Source: Proteobacteria bacterium ST_bin11 (lineage in GTDB: Bacteria > Pseudomonadota > Gammaproteobacteria > Methylococcales > Methylomonadaceae). Taken from it: DNA of 28,621 nt. Below the pieces are notes generated by a model, which worked only from the letters and a program-made list of their open reading frames with translations, was not told the DNA's origin and made no database searches. Position 1 is the first letter of the stretch; each line of letters starts with the position of its first letter. Below, in pieces: positions 16,590-25,034 of the stretch. Made by a program: the position numbers and the translations under genes. The DNA is taken from positions 1-28,621 of the forward strand of contig MSXO01000047.1 of the NCBI GenBank assembly GCA_002083615.1, written 5' to 3'.

Positions 16590-17786
16590 ATGGTTAAAAA
16601 AATTAATATTAACCAGCTAAGAAAAGGTATGTTTGTTTGCGGTACTGACCGGAAATGGATAGATACACCTTTCTTTCGGACCAAATTTCTGATTGCTTCC
16701 GATAAACAAATTAATACCTTAAAAGAGTATTGCAAAATTGTTTCTATCGATACGTCGAAAGGTGTTGATGTGGCGGAGTCCGTCGAAACCGAAGCAGTAA
16801 ATGATGCAGACGGCTTGGCGGCTAATCCGACGTATAACCATACCGAAGAATACGCGGCTTTTAACAGTATTTATCAACAAAGCCTAGTGCATTTCAGTGA
16901 GTTGCTAAACGCTGCTCGTGGTAACAGCGCGATTGATGGGCGCAAGATCGATAAGATAGTGCTGGATTTGTCGGCGGCTGTCGGCACAGATGCTCAGGCC
17001 ATGCTCGGAGTGATTCAACGCCATTCCAAGAATATTGATGTGTTGGCCCTTAAATCCGTCAATGTTTGTATTTTGGCGGGGGCTTTGGGGATGCATTTGA
17101 AGCTGCCCGAACATAAATTGCGGCTGTTGGGGCTGGGTGCCTTATTGCACGATATAGGTATGTTGGCAGTGCCAGAGGCGATACTGCTAAAAACTGAGGC
17201 CTTGACGCCGGAAGAGCGGCTTGTGCTGCAGCAGCATCCCACATTCGGTTTGGACTTGTTGAAGAAACTGCCCGACTTGCCCGCCGAAGTTCTGGAAATC
17301 GTCGCCTGCCACCATGAGCAAATGGATGGCGGCGGGTATCCAAATGCGCTGTCGGGCGAGTGCCTGGGGGAACTGACACGGATAGTCAGTATTGCGTCGG
17401 TCTATGAAGCATTAACCGGTGAGCGTGTTTACCGTAAAGCTTTAAGCCCGCTTGACGCGCTTGGCTATCTGTATTGCGCTACTCAGTCGATACTCGATGC
17501 GCAATTGCTAGCCCTTTTTATCGAGGCGCTGGCTACTTATCCGGTTGCCTGCGTCGTCGAGTTGCAAACTGACGAAATGGCACTGGTGGTCATGGGTAAT
17601 TCATCACGTCCTCAGCGCCCGTTACTGAAGGTGATCACTGATCCGCAGAAACAATTGCTTTTTCAAGAACGGGAACTTGATCTGGCCGATGATTTATCCA
17701 ATCAGATGAAAATAGTTAGGGTGTTGGCCAGCGACGAACCGTTTATCGAACTGCTGAAAATGTTTGTCGAACTGGAAAAAGCTTAG
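16590..17786 (+). CDS. degenerate DUF3391/HD-GYP protein, probably catalytically inactive
   Basis: Protein of 398 residues with DUF3391 (about 5-55, LRKGMFVCGTDRKWIDTPFF) and an HD-GYP domain (about 145-310). Some motifs survive: H187-D188 (LLHDIG), H216, H241-H242-E243 and GYP at 249-251. Several key ones are changed. The first metal His, in QHS of the paralogues, is K155 in LKS. The catalytic Lys after HDxG is M191. The VDxYDA aspartates are S270 and E273. By family knowledge these are metal or catalytic positions, so hydrolysis is doubtful. It may bind cyclic-di-GMP or partner proteins instead. The frame is intact over its whole length, so it is not a decaying pseudogene. No Shine-Dalgarno is visible in the AT-rich leader. 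It ends 12 bases from the convergent waaC. Confidence 0.88.
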   Translation: MVKKININQLRKGMFVCGTDRKWIDTPFFRTKFLIASDKQINTLKEYCKIVSIDTSKGVDVAESVETEAVNDADGLAANPTYNHTEEYAAFNSIYQQSLVHFSELLNAARGNSAIDGRKIDKIVLDLSAAVGTDAQAMLGVIQRHSKNIDVLALKSVNVCILAGALGMHLKLPEHKLRLLGLGALLHDIGMLAVPEAILLKTEALTPEERLVLQQHPTFGLDLLKKLPDLPAEVLEIVACHHEQMDGGGYPNALSGECLGELTRIVSIASVYEALTGERVYRKALSPLDALGYLYCATQSILDAQLLALFIEALATYPVACVVELQTDEMALVVMGNSSRPQRPLLKVITDPQKQLLFQERELDLADDLSNQMKIVRVLASDEPFIELLKMFVELEKA

Positions 17787-17798
17787 CAGGTCGGCCTG

Positions 17799-18809
17799 TC
17801 AAGCTTGCTCTTGAGTCTTGTCGAGTAGCGCGTGGCTAAGATTGATGATCGCGCGCGGATCGATTTCGGCAATCGAAAAATCGTTTTTATCCAGCTTGAA
17901 CGGATTGACCAGCGAAGGCGACTTCAACACTTTGTTAATGTCGGTTTGGTAAACCCGGCTGACTGGCGTCGGGCCGAACAAGGTAATCGACGGTCGATTT
18001 AAACCCCAAGCCATGTGAGTGGGTCCGGTATCGTTGCCGATCACTAAGTCTGCTCTGGCAAGCGTTGCTTTCAAATCATTGAGGCTTAATTGCGGCAATA
18101 CCCGCGCCAGGCTGCGTTCGGCTAGCCATTGCGCCATCCAGTGTTCTTGCTTGTTGCCCCAACAGATCAAGAAGTTGGCTTCCAAGCCAAAAATCACTTG
18201 CAGATATTTTTCCAGCGGATAATTACGGCTAGGCCAGGTCGAGCCTATCACCAAGACAATAGTCGGTTGACCGGCTGGAAAATAATCGTCCAACGGTATT
18301 TGCGGCGCATGAAAATATAAAAATGCCTGCTTTGCCTGAATTTGCTCGGGTGTCACCACCAGACCGAGCGGTTGGGTCAGTACGGCAACATTACGATCGA
18401 TGGTATTAGCATCGTAAGGAAACGCTACCTGCCGGCTATAAAATAAAGCGGCCCATTTCTCGCGAATCGAGTCCTGATCGAAACCCACGCAATTTGCCGA
18501 CAATAAGCGTGCGACCAGTGCCGATTTAATTAAGCCTTGTGCGTCCAAAACTAAGTCGTATCCCTGCTCGGCATAGCCGCGTATTTTGCTTATTTCGGCA
18601 AAGACGCGCCATTTGTCGGTTTTCAGCGCTTTTAGATTTACCCCCAAAACATTATCCAGGTGCGGATTATCGGCGAGTAAGCCGGCGAAACGTTCCTCTA
18701 CGACCCAGTCGAGCTGTGCAAGCGGTAACGCGGACTTGATGAATTGCAACGCTGCCATTGCGTGAACGATGTCGCCCAACGCAGACAGTTTGACGATAGC
18801 GATTTTCAT
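17799..18809 (-). CDS. waaC: lipopolysaccharide heptosyltransferase I
   Basis: Glycosyltransferase family 9 enzyme of 336 residues that adds the first L-glycero-D-manno-heptose to Kdo2-lipid A at the cytoplasmic face of the inner membrane. The start MKIAIVKLSALGDIVH carries the catalytic-base position D13. The ADP-heptose-binding region has GNDTGPTHMAWGLNRP (about 258-273) followed by ITLFGPTP. Length fits WaaC. It starts 3 bases after waaF stops and is the last gene of ilvE-waaF-waaC. Confidence 0.93.
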   Translation of the reverse strand: MKIAIVKLSALGDIVHAMAALQFIKSALPLAQLDWVVEERFAGLLADNPHLDNVLGVNLKALKTDKWRVFAEISKIRGYAEQGYDLVLDAQGLIKSALVARLLSANCVGFDQDSIREKWAALFYSRQVAFPYDANTIDRNVAVLTQPLGLVVTPEQIQAKQAFLYFHAPQIPLDDYFPAGQPTIVLVIGSTWPSRNYPLEKYLQVIFGLEANFLICWGNKQEHWMAQWLAERSLARVLPQLSLNDLKATLARADLVIGNDTGPTHMAWGLNRPSITLFGPTPVSRVYQTDINKVLKSPSLVNPFKLDKNDFSIAEIDPRAIINLSHALLDKTQEQA

Positions 18810-18812
18810 CGC

Positions 18813-19892
18813 TTAAGCGTCCAAGGCTGCCAGGACCTGCTCCGGGCGGATTTCTGTTAAACAACGAGTGTGGCCTAATGGGCACTCGCGTTTAAAGCAC
18901 GGAGAACAGTCCAGGTGTAGATCCAGAATCTGAGCTTTGGAATGTAGCGGCGGGGTAAAGCCGGGATCGGAAGAGCCATAGACCGCGACCAGTTTTTTAT
19001 CCAATGCGGCCGCGACGTGCATCAGACCGGAATCGTTGCTGACCACTGCATCGGCCAAAGACAGCAAATCCACCGCATCGGCCAGCGAGGTAATCCCGGC
19101 GAAATTTCGGCAGATACCGCCCGATAAGTCATTAATTTGTTCTGCGATGGCTTTATCCTTATCGGAGCCGAATAGCCACACTTGCCAGCCTTGTTCTTCC
19201 TTGCGCCGGGCGACAGCGGCGTAGTGTTCAACAGGCCAGCGCTTGGCCGGACCGTATTCCGCCCCGGGACACAAAGCCAGGATTTTGCTGACGATAGGCC
19301 GTATTTGGTGCGTATCGTCGAGCAGCGCACTGGGAGGCGGAATTTCGATTAAATCCGCCCCGCTGATCTCGAATTTCCGGCAGACGGCTAATTGTTGCTC
19401 GGTGGTGATCGTCAGTTTCGGAAATGCGTAAGTGGCTGGCTGAGGTGCTGCGGCAGGTAGTCCCAGCGCGACAAAGCGCTGAACTGTCATGGTTAACAAC
19501 GACTTATTTAAGGTGCGCACATCGTTCAACAGACCGCGGCGGAATTCGCCGATGAAACCGGTTCGCTTGGGGATTTGCGCAAAAAACGGAATCAACGCCG
19601 ACTTCCATGAGTTGGGCAACACAATTGCCTGCAGGTAATGATGGCTTTGCAAGTCCCGGCCAATCCGCATCCGCCCGCGCAAATCGAATTGTCCGTGTCC
19701 CAGCGGCATGGCAAGACCTTTGTGAACTTCCGGCATGCGCGCCAACAGAGGCAGTGACCAGGTGGGGGCCAGCACGTCGATCTGGCAATCGGGATATTCT
19801 TGCTTAAGAGCGATGAACAGGCTTTGCGCCATGACCATGTCGCCGACCCAGGACGGGCCGACGACCAAGATTTTGTAAGGCTGAGCTAACAC
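18813..19892 (-). CDS. waaF: lipopolysaccharide heptosyltransferase II
   Basis: Glycosyltransferase family 9 enzyme of 359 residues that adds the second heptose of the LPS inner core. The N-terminal KILVVGPSWVGDMVMAQSL is diagnostic and includes D18. PGAEYGPAKRWP (209-220) and VSNDSGLMHVAAAL (284-297) form the donor-binding half, and CSPCFKRECPLGHTRC near 329-344 is the usual Cys-rich tail of WaaF. The start is GTG at 19892, immediately after the ilvE TAA (19893-19895), with no room for a separate ribosome site, so translation is probably coupled to ilvE. Confidence 0.94.
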   Translation of the reverse strand: MLAQPYKILVVGPSWVGDMVMAQSLFIALKQEYPDCQIDVLAPTWSLPLLARMPEVHKGLAMPLGHGQFDLRGRMRIGRDLQSHHYLQAIVLPNSWKSALIPFFAQIPKRTGFIGEFRRGLLNDVRTLNKSLLTMTVQRFVALGLPAAAPQPATYAFPKLTITTEQQLAVCRKFEISGADLIEIPPPSALLDDTHQIRPIVSKILALCPGAEYGPAKRWPVEHYAAVARRKEEQGWQVWLFGSDKDKAIAEQINDLSGGICRNFAGITSLADAVDLLSLADAVVSNDSGLMHVAAALDKKLVAVYGSSDPGFTPPLHSKAQILDLHLDCSPCFKRECPLGHTRCLTEIRPEQVLAALDA

Positions 19893-20819
19893 TTAAGAAA
19901 CGAGCGTCAGCCATTCCTTATGGTCGGCGCGGCGGCCTTGAACGTAGTCGAAATACAAGGCTTGCAGTTTTTCGGTGATAGGGCCGCGGCTGCCGGAGCC
20001 GATGTCGCGGTTGTCATACTGGCGAATCGGCGTGACTTCGGCGGCCGAACCGGTGAAGAAGGCTTCGTCGGCGACATAGACTTCGTCACGGGTGATGCGT
20101 TTTTCGATTACTTCGTAACCTTGCTCACGGGCAACCGTGATCAAGGTATCACGGGTAATGCCTTCCAAAGCTGAAGTGGTTTCCGGCGTGTAAATTTTAC
20201 CGTTACGAACGATGAACAAGTTCTCGCCGCTGCCTTCCGCGCAGTAACCTTCGTGGTCCAGCAACAAGGCTTCGTCGTAACCGGTGGACAGCGCTTCTTG
20301 CAGGGCCAGTATCGAGTTGATGTAATTGCCGTTGGCTTTGGCTTTACACATCGTGCTGTTGACGTGGTTGCGGGTGTAAGACGAGGTGCGGATGCGTATG
20401 CCTTTTTCCATGTTTTCCGCACCCAAATACGCGCCCCAGGTCCAGGCCGCGACCATCACGTGCACTTTCAGGTTATCAGCGCGCAACCCCATGCCTTCCG
20501 AGCCGAAGAACACCATGCTGCGAATGTAAGCGCTGTCCAGGTTGTTTTTGGCGACCGCGTCGCGATGGGCTTGATTGATTTCTGCTTTCGAAAATGGCAT
20601 TTTCATGTTCATGATATGCGCGGAACGAAATAGGCGATCGGTATGCTCGGCCAGCTTGAAAATCGCGGTGCCGTTATCGGTTTTATAGGCGCGTAAACCC
20701 TCGAAAACACCGCAGCCGTAGTGCAGGGTGTGAGTCAGGACGTGGACTTTCGCATCGCGCCAGTCAACCCATTTTCCGTCTAGCCATATAAAGCCGTCTC
20801 TATCATCCATCGTTGTCAT
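19893..20819 (-). CDS. ilvE: branched-chain amino acid aminotransferase
   Basis: Fold-type IV PLP aminotransferase of 308 residues that transaminates the keto acids of valine, leucine and isoleucine with glutamate. VFEGLRAY (38-45), the PLP lysine K161 in AKANGNYINS, and EGSGENLFIV (195-204) are clear family motifs, and the length matches E. coli IlvE. ATG at 20819 is used here; a second ATG three codons later is possible. Its place before waaF and waaC is also seen in Pseudomonas, so metabolic and LPS genes share a transcript. No attenuator peptide is visible upstream. Confidence 0.95.
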   Translation of the reverse strand: MTTMDDRDGFIWLDGKWVDWRDAKVHVLTHTLHYGCGVFEGLRAYKTDNGTAIFKLAEHTDRLFRSAHIMNMKMPFSKAEINQAHRDAVAKNNLDSAYIRSMVFFGSEGMGLRADNLKVHVMVAAWTWGAYLGAENMEKGIRIRTSSYTRNHVNSTMCKAKANGNYINSILALQEALSTGYDEALLLDHEGYCAEGSGENLFIVRNGKIYTPETTSALEGITRDTLITVAREQGYEVIEKRITRDEVYVADEAFFTGSAAEVTPIRQYDNRDIGSGSRGPITEKLQALYFDYVQGRRADHKEWLTLVS

Positions 20820-20880
20820 CGTCTGAACCTGTTTTGTTTAATGATTGGTGCTGTGCCGCGTCGGCTTAAAAGTGACGGAA

Positions 20881-20907
20881 ATTGTACTATAAAGCGGTGT
20901 CCGGCAA
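20881..20907 (-). promoter_or_regulatory. weak sigma-70-like promoter candidate for ilvE
   Basis: Read on the minus strand, TTGCCG (20902-20907) and TACAAT (20881-20886) are separated by 15 bases, shorter than ideal. They lie about 60-90 bases before the ilvE ATG. Confidence 0.25.
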
Positions 20908-21014
20908 TACAGGCCGAGCAGAAGTCCTCGGTTTGGTGTGGCGCTGCAGGGTTCTAGGTATTTGACCGAATTGTCTCTATCCACGGGCGAGACCTAAGAT
21001 GCGGGGAGTGCAAG

Positions 21015-21037
21015 AGTGAAATAATTCACTGATTTTT
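21015..21037 (+). terminator. terminator-like hairpin with no upstream gene
   Basis: AGTGAA (21015-21020) and TTCACT (21025-21030) form a perfect stem with an ATAA loop, followed by GA and five T. The stem is AT rich and weak. No + strand gene precedes it, so it would only make sense for an unannotated small RNA, or it is chance. Confidence 0.3.
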
Positions 21038-21167
21038 CGTGGTATCGAGCACCGACAGGGGGGCATTGTTTTGGATAAATTAACTCAACGTCAATATTTA
21101 GTTAAAGCCTGATGTCAGAGATATTTAGAAAATATTATGACTATGATTTTTATAGGATTTTTCTTGT

Positions 21168-21183
21168 TGGCGTCACTTATGCT
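21168..21183 (+). promoter_or_regulatory. candidate sigma-54 promoter of the small ORF
   Basis: TGGCGTCACTTATGCT keeps the invariant GG and GC of sigma-54 promoters exactly 10 bases apart, with TGGC at -24 and TGCT at -12. Several intermediate consensus bases differ. It sits 41 bases before the ATG at 21225 and would leave a leader of about 30 bases carrying the ribosome site. Confidence 0.4.
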
Positions 21184-21213
21184 TAAGATGAAATGAGTCA
21201 AATCCGCTTATGT

Positions 21214-21218
21214 GGGAG
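21214..21218 (+). promoter_or_regulatory. ribosome-binding site that sets the start of the small ORF
   Basis: GGGAG lies 6 bases before ATG 21225. The alternative in-frame ATG at 21210 would place this site inside the coding region, so 21225 is the better start. Confidence 0.7.
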
Positions 21219-21224
21219 AGCGTC

Positions 21225-21434
21225 ATGAAAACCATCAATCAAGTCAACGAAATCGGCACACTGCGTATTGTGTTTATCGAAGCCTTAAGCCGGCAATTTA
21301 TCGCCATCACCGGTTGCGGTATTTATGTCTACCTGACTCCGGTCACAGTTAACGAACTGTTCAACCATTTCATGAGCAGCAACCTGCCCATCAATGTGTT
21401 TGCCCGGCAATGCGTTAAGAATGTAGTCGCTTAG
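21225..21434 (+). CDS. small uncharacterised protein (69 aa)
   Basis: A short gene with a good ribosome site. The protein starts MKTINQVNEIGTLRIVFIEAL and has no signal peptide and no strong membrane helix. It contains a mildly hydrophobic segment (FIAITGCGIYVYL), two cysteines (one in that segment, one in ARQCVKN near the end), and alternating helix/strand character. I do not recognise a family. The ribosome site, a sigma-54-like promoter and a following hairpin argue that it is a real gene. It stands alone between two opposite-strand operons. Confidence 0.6.
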   Translation: MKTINQVNEIGTLRIVFIEALSRQFIAITGCGIYVYLTPVTVNELFNHFMSSNLPINVFARQCVKNVVA

Positions 21435-21441
21435 ATAGGCC

Positions 21442-21477
21442 GGGCGATCCGCGCGGCTAAAACCGTCCGAATCGCCC
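21442..21477. terminator. hairpin between convergent small ORF and DUF3526 gene
   Basis: GGGCGAT (21442-21448) pairs with ATCGCCC (21471-21477), with an inner CGG-CTAAAA-CCG helix. It lies 8 bases after the small ORF stop and 19 bases after the opposite gene ends. There is no strong T-tract, so termination on either strand is likely but not certain. Confidence 0.45.
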
Positions 21478-21495
21478 TTGCTGGTATTGCGGTTA

Positions 21496-22881
21496 TCAGG
21501 CTTTGGCAAAACGTCGGCGCGATCCGAACAGCACGGCCAGTAATAAAGCGGCCAGCGCCGCTTGTTGAGCTAGCAAGCTTAGGCAGGCCGCCCGGTTTGC
21601 CGGAGACCCAAAATCGAACTGCGGCTGCGCGCGACTATGCTCATCAAGCCAAGCGCTATCAGTCATGATTTTGGGCACGAAATAGTCGCGCCATTGATCT
21701 TCAAAGCGATTAACCGCCTCAACATACTCGGCGTAGCGTGGTGCATCAATCCCCGCCAATCTATCGGCCATTTGCAAGCTAGCCATAGCCGGCGATAGCC
21801 AAGACCAGGATTCCAAAAACTCGAATTGCGCCTTACGTGCCTGGTCGAAGCGGTACATCAAGGGCCGAATCTGTTGATCCAGGACTAAGCCGGCCGGTAA
21901 ACCAGTAATTTCGCGAGGTAACTCTTTGCCGGTCTGCGGCATCTTCAGGTCGGGATGGTTGGTATACCAATCAGCCAATAGCGCCTGGCGTTGCTGATTG
22001 TTTTGCTCCTGAAACTGGCGGATGGCGATGATGCTGTCCAGTCGGGATGGCATAGGCGCATGCCGATCAGCGGCCCACGCCAACAAGGCCGGGCTGGCGA
22101 AGGTTAATATCAACCAGGCCCCCAGCATGCCGATAGCGGCCGCGCCGGACGAGAACGGCAGCAATAGGAACAAGCCGGCAATACCGAACCAGACCAGTGC
22201 ATACAGTCCGCCAAATCCCAGCCAATAGGGGAAGATATCCAGGCTAGTGCCAGGATCGAGCACTAGCGCCAACAGCGAACTGGCGAGAATTACCAGCACC
22301 ACTACGATATACCGCACACTCAGTGCGGCAGATACCAAGCGCCAGGGTGCCGACATTTGTGTGCAGACCAGCCGCCAGACTCCACTCTCTCGGTCCTCCT
22401 GCACCAAGCCGTAGCTCAAGGCAATCACCATTAGCGGCGTCAGTAGCGCGAACACGGTGGCAAAATCCAGCATGCCTAACTCGTGTAGCATCGGGTTGAA
22501 CAACTGATCGCTGTTGCGACCGTCGGTGTGGCGGCTACGGGTGGAGATTTTGATGCCGGTGCTTAAAAAATCCAATTGCCGCACACTCAAGGCCAAGCCG
22601 CCGAGGGCTGGCAAGCGCAAGGGGGGCGCGGCTGCACTCGCGGAAAAAGCGCTGGCTTTGCCGGCATTGCCAGCGGCTTTGGGAGCGTCGTGCATCTCGG
22701 CTTGATTGGACGTCGCATTGACGTTGTGTGGCGATGCGTTGCCGTGCAAGCGAAATTCGCGGGCGGCCAAGCCCGACCAGGCGGCGCTAGCCAGCATCAC
22801 GCTGAGAAACAGCCCGGTCACCCACAGATTTAAGCGGTTGCGTTTAAAACGCAGCCATTCGATAGCAAGCAGTTGCATCAT
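21496..22881 (-). CDS. ABC-2 type permease, DUF3526 family (second permease)
   Basis: Integral inner-membrane protein of 461 residues. A first helix lies near residues 18-37, a long extracytoplasmic loop of about 100 residues follows (HGNASPHN and an Ala-rich, Ser-rich stretch), and a cluster of helices covers about 140-280. A second large loop rich in Gln, Trp and charged residues follows (about 285-425), then a last helix near the C-terminus. EDRESGVWRLV after the second helix matches the QERESGTLRML segment of the neighbouring permease and is the usual DUF3526/ABC-2 hallmark. ATG 22881 overlaps the upstream stop in ATGA. An in-frame upstream start at 22935 would lie inside that gene and is not used. 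Partner of the ATPase at 24287. Substrate unknown. Confidence 0.85.
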   Translation of the reverse strand: MMQLLAIEWLRFKRNRLNLWVTGLFLSVMLASAAWSGLAAREFRLHGNASPHNVNATSNQAEMHDAPKAAGNAGKASAFSASAAAPPLRLPALGGLALSVRQLDFLSTGIKISTRSRHTDGRNSDQLFNPMLHELGMLDFATVFALLTPLMVIALSYGLVQEDRESGVWRLVCTQMSAPWRLVSAALSVRYIVVVLVILASSLLALVLDPGTSLDIFPYWLGFGGLYALVWFGIAGLFLLLPFSSGAAAIGMLGAWLILTFASPALLAWAADRHAPMPSRLDSIIAIRQFQEQNNQQRQALLADWYTNHPDLKMPQTGKELPREITGLPAGLVLDQQIRPLMYRFDQARKAQFEFLESWSWLSPAMASLQMADRLAGIDAPRYAEYVEAVNRFEDQWRDYFVPKIMTDSAWLDEHSRAQPQFDFGSPANRAACLSLLAQQAALAALLLAVLFGSRRRFAKA

Positions 22882-24290
22882 GGCGCCAGCCTCCGTGCGG
22901 AAATTTTCAAAAGGCCGACTGATAAGCCCAGCCACAGCAACAATACCAGCAAATCCACTTCGGCTGTTCTTAGGGCAAAGCCGATGTCAGGTGCTTGATA
23001 ACTAAAATCCGCCACGCTACGCCAATCCGCTTCCGCGCCGGTGGCCTTGCGCTCAGTGCCGCGGCTACGTTCGCGGTCCCAGTCCTCGGTCAGGTTGATA
23101 AAATATCGCCGATATTGCTCGGCTGCGTCTTCAAAATGCCGCTGATGGGCTAAATCCATGCCGGCCATGGTCATGGACAATGAACGCAGCGCCAGGCTGG
23201 GTCCTAGCCAAGAACCGAGGTGGCTGAGGTGCTGTTGCCTGACAAAGTTGTCGCGTAAAGCGTCGAAGTGCAGGGCGTGGACCTTAACGGAATAGGCATC
23301 ATTGTGCTGGCGATTTAAAGACACGAAACCGACTGGCAAATCTTCTTTGCGAGACACGCCGTACTGAGCCAACACTTGCGCTTCGAAGGCCTTGGCGCGC
23401 TGCTCATGATCACCGTCGTGTTCCAAACCATGGTCGATATCGTCCTTAATTTCGCGCCAGAACTCGCTGGCGCTGGGATTGGGCGCCAGCATTTCGGCGC
23501 TTACCGCTCCCAAGCGCGGGGCGATAAATACGCTGGCCAGCCAAAAGCCCAGCAGACAAAACAGTGTTGTGCGGCTGGTGTTGAAATACGCCGAAGCGGA
23601 AATCGCCAATGCGGCGAAGACGCCGTAATACAGATTTAACAATACCAGCAAGACCAATAGGCGTAGGGCGTCGTCCAGCGTAAAGGCGAAGTTACCCAAC
23701 AAAATGACGGCGGCCATGAACAGCGCAGGTGCCAACACCACGGAAAACGCGGTCATCAAGCCCAGTAATTTACCGAATAGCAATTGCCCGGCGTCGACGC
23801 CTAAACTGTGCAGCATGCGTAAGGTGCCCGACTCGCGCTCCTGACTGACCGAGTTAAAGGTCAAGGCCACAATCAATAGCGGCAAGAGTGCGGTTAGAAC
23901 AAAACTGGTGGTGGCTTGGCCGAAGCGGCCGGCCAACACTTGGTCTGCTGCAGGGCTGAAACGGGTGAGGTTGCGTTTGTGCGGTTCTAGCCATAAGGAT
24001 TGGCCAATATACGGACGCAAGCCCGGATCCAGTGCCGCCACCGGCGTGTCCTGTTTAAATACATAGATGCCGTAATGCGCGGCGGCATGCGGATTCTTTA
24101 CGCTTTGGGTATTCCATTGTTCTTTGGCGGTTGTGCCGACACTGTGTTTTTCCGCGCGCAATTGCTGCAACTCGTAAGCCGAAGCCAGGAAAAAACCGAC
24201 AAATAACACCAGCAGGGCAATGCCCAAAGTCAGTAAACGACCATCGCGCAGCGTGGCGAGAAATTCTTTGCGAATGATGGTCTTAATCAT
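22878..24290 (-). CDS. ABC-2 type permease, DUF3526 family (first permease)
   Basis: Inner-membrane protein of 470 residues. Helix 1 lies near 20-38, followed by an extracytoplasmic loop of about 90 residues. Helices cluster between about 130 and 265, then a long soluble segment (about 270-435) contains the His/Asp-rich DDIDHGLEHDGDHEQR, and one C-terminal helix ends the protein. The motif QERESGTLRML follows the second helix. This layout is that of DUF3526 proteins, which usually occur in pairs with one ATPase. Its ATG overlaps the ATPase stop (24287-24290), and its own stop overlaps the next permease, so the three genes are tightly coupled. Whether it exports or imports is not known; ABC-2 relatives are mostly exporters. 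Confidence 0.87.
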   Translation of the reverse strand: MIKTIIRKEFLATLRDGRLLTLGIALLVLFVGFFLASAYELQQLRAEKHSVGTTAKEQWNTQSVKNPHAAAHYGIYVFKQDTPVAALDPGLRPYIGQSLWLEPHKRNLTRFSPAADQVLAGRFGQATTSFVLTALLPLLIVALTFNSVSQERESGTLRMLHSLGVDAGQLLFGKLLGLMTAFSVVLAPALFMAAVILLGNFAFTLDDALRLLVLLVLLNLYYGVFAALAISASAYFNTSRTTLFCLLGFWLASVFIAPRLGAVSAEMLAPNPSASEFWREIKDDIDHGLEHDGDHEQRAKAFEAQVLAQYGVSRKEDLPVGFVSLNRQHNDAYSVKVHALHFDALRDNFVRQQHLSHLGSWLGPSLALRSLSMTMAGMDLAHQRHFEDAAEQYRRYFINLTEDWDRERSRGTERKATGAEADWRSVADFSYQAPDIGFALRTAEVDLLVLLLWLGLSVGLLKISARRLAP

Positions 24291-25012
24291 GCCAAGCCCC
24301 GGGCGTGAGCCAGATATTTTTGTTCGAGTTCGTCATGCTGCACCGTGTGGGCGTCGAATTCTTCCACCAGGCGGCCGTTTTTCATGATGCCGATACGGTC
24401 GGCGACTTGTTTGGCATTGAATAAATCGTGAGTCGCCATCAGCACTGCCATGCCGCGATCGGCGGCGGCGCGGATGCGTTGGGCAAAATCGTTGGCGGCG
24501 CTGGGGTCCAGGCCAGAGGTGGGTTCGTCCAGCAACATGGCTTTGGCCTGTTTGGCGGAGGCGATGGCCAGGCCGACTTTTTGGCGCATACCTTTTGAGT
24601 AGGCCGCCACCGGTTTCTGATGGGCATCGGCTTGCAAACCGCTGTCCAGCAACAAGCCGTGAGCTTGGTCGCTGCTCAGGCGAATACTGGCCAAGGTGCA
24701 AAAATAGGTCAGGTTCTCCAGGCCGCTCATCACGTCGTACAGCGCCACGTTTTCCGGCAGATAGGCCAGTTTCGCCCGCACCAAGTCGGGATTGGTGTGC
24801 GGCGATTCGCCTTCGATCAGCACCTGCCCGCTACTGGGGCGATTGAAAGTCAAAAAAGTGCTGATGGTCGTAGACTTGCCGGCGCCATTGCCGCCTAGCA
24901 GTGCATACACGCAGCCTTGGGGGATTTGTAAATTTAAATTATCGACCGCGCGGTGCTGCCGGTATTCGACAACCAGGTTTTGGGCGGCTAAAACAGGGGA
25001 GACAGAGTTCAT
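24287..25012 (-). CDS. ABC transporter ATP-binding protein for the DUF3526 permeases
   Basis: Cytoplasmic ATPase of 241 residues. Walker A is GGNGAGKST (40-48), the Q-loop region is YLPEN (84-88), as common in ABC-2 ATPases, the signature is YSKGMRQKV (138-146), Walker B is AMLLDEP (158-164), and the switch His is H195 in ATHD. All catalytic parts are present. It energises the two permeases encoded directly downstream. The gap to the upstream TonB receptor gene contains a terminator-like hairpin, and no strong ribosome site is visible before its ATG. Confidence 0.95.
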   Translation of the reverse strand: MNSVSPVLAAQNLVVEYRQHRAVDNLNLQIPQGCVYALLGGNGAGKSTTISTFLTFNRPSSGQVLIEGESPHTNPDLVRAKLAYLPENVALYDVMSGLENLTYFCTLASIRLSSDQAHGLLLDSGLQADAHQKPVAAYSKGMRQKVGLAIASAKQAKAMLLDEPTSGLDPSAANDFAQRIRAAADRGMAVLMATHDLFNAKQVADRIGIMKNGRLVEEFDAHTVQHDELEQKYLAHARGLA

Positions 25013-25034
25013 ATTAAGGTATGAGGGTTAGAGT

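Larger units (their letters stand above)
20820..21224. other. 405-base intergenic region between ilvE and the small ORF
   Basis: Two divergent genes share this region. It holds a weak ilvE promoter candidate, a terminator-like hairpin at 21015-21037 with no gene in front of it, an AT-rich stretch at about 21070-21160, and a sigma-54-like element at 21168-21183. No other coding region is apparent. Confidence 0.5.

Noticed and set aside
16590..17786. Pseudogene call for the third HD-GYP gene
   Set aside because: Key residues are lost, but the frame is full length without stops or shifts and other motifs are kept.
22882..22935. Longer N-terminus for the second DUF3526 permease
   Set aside because: It lies within the previous gene, and the ATGA overlap at 22878-22881 is the typical start for such coupled permeases.
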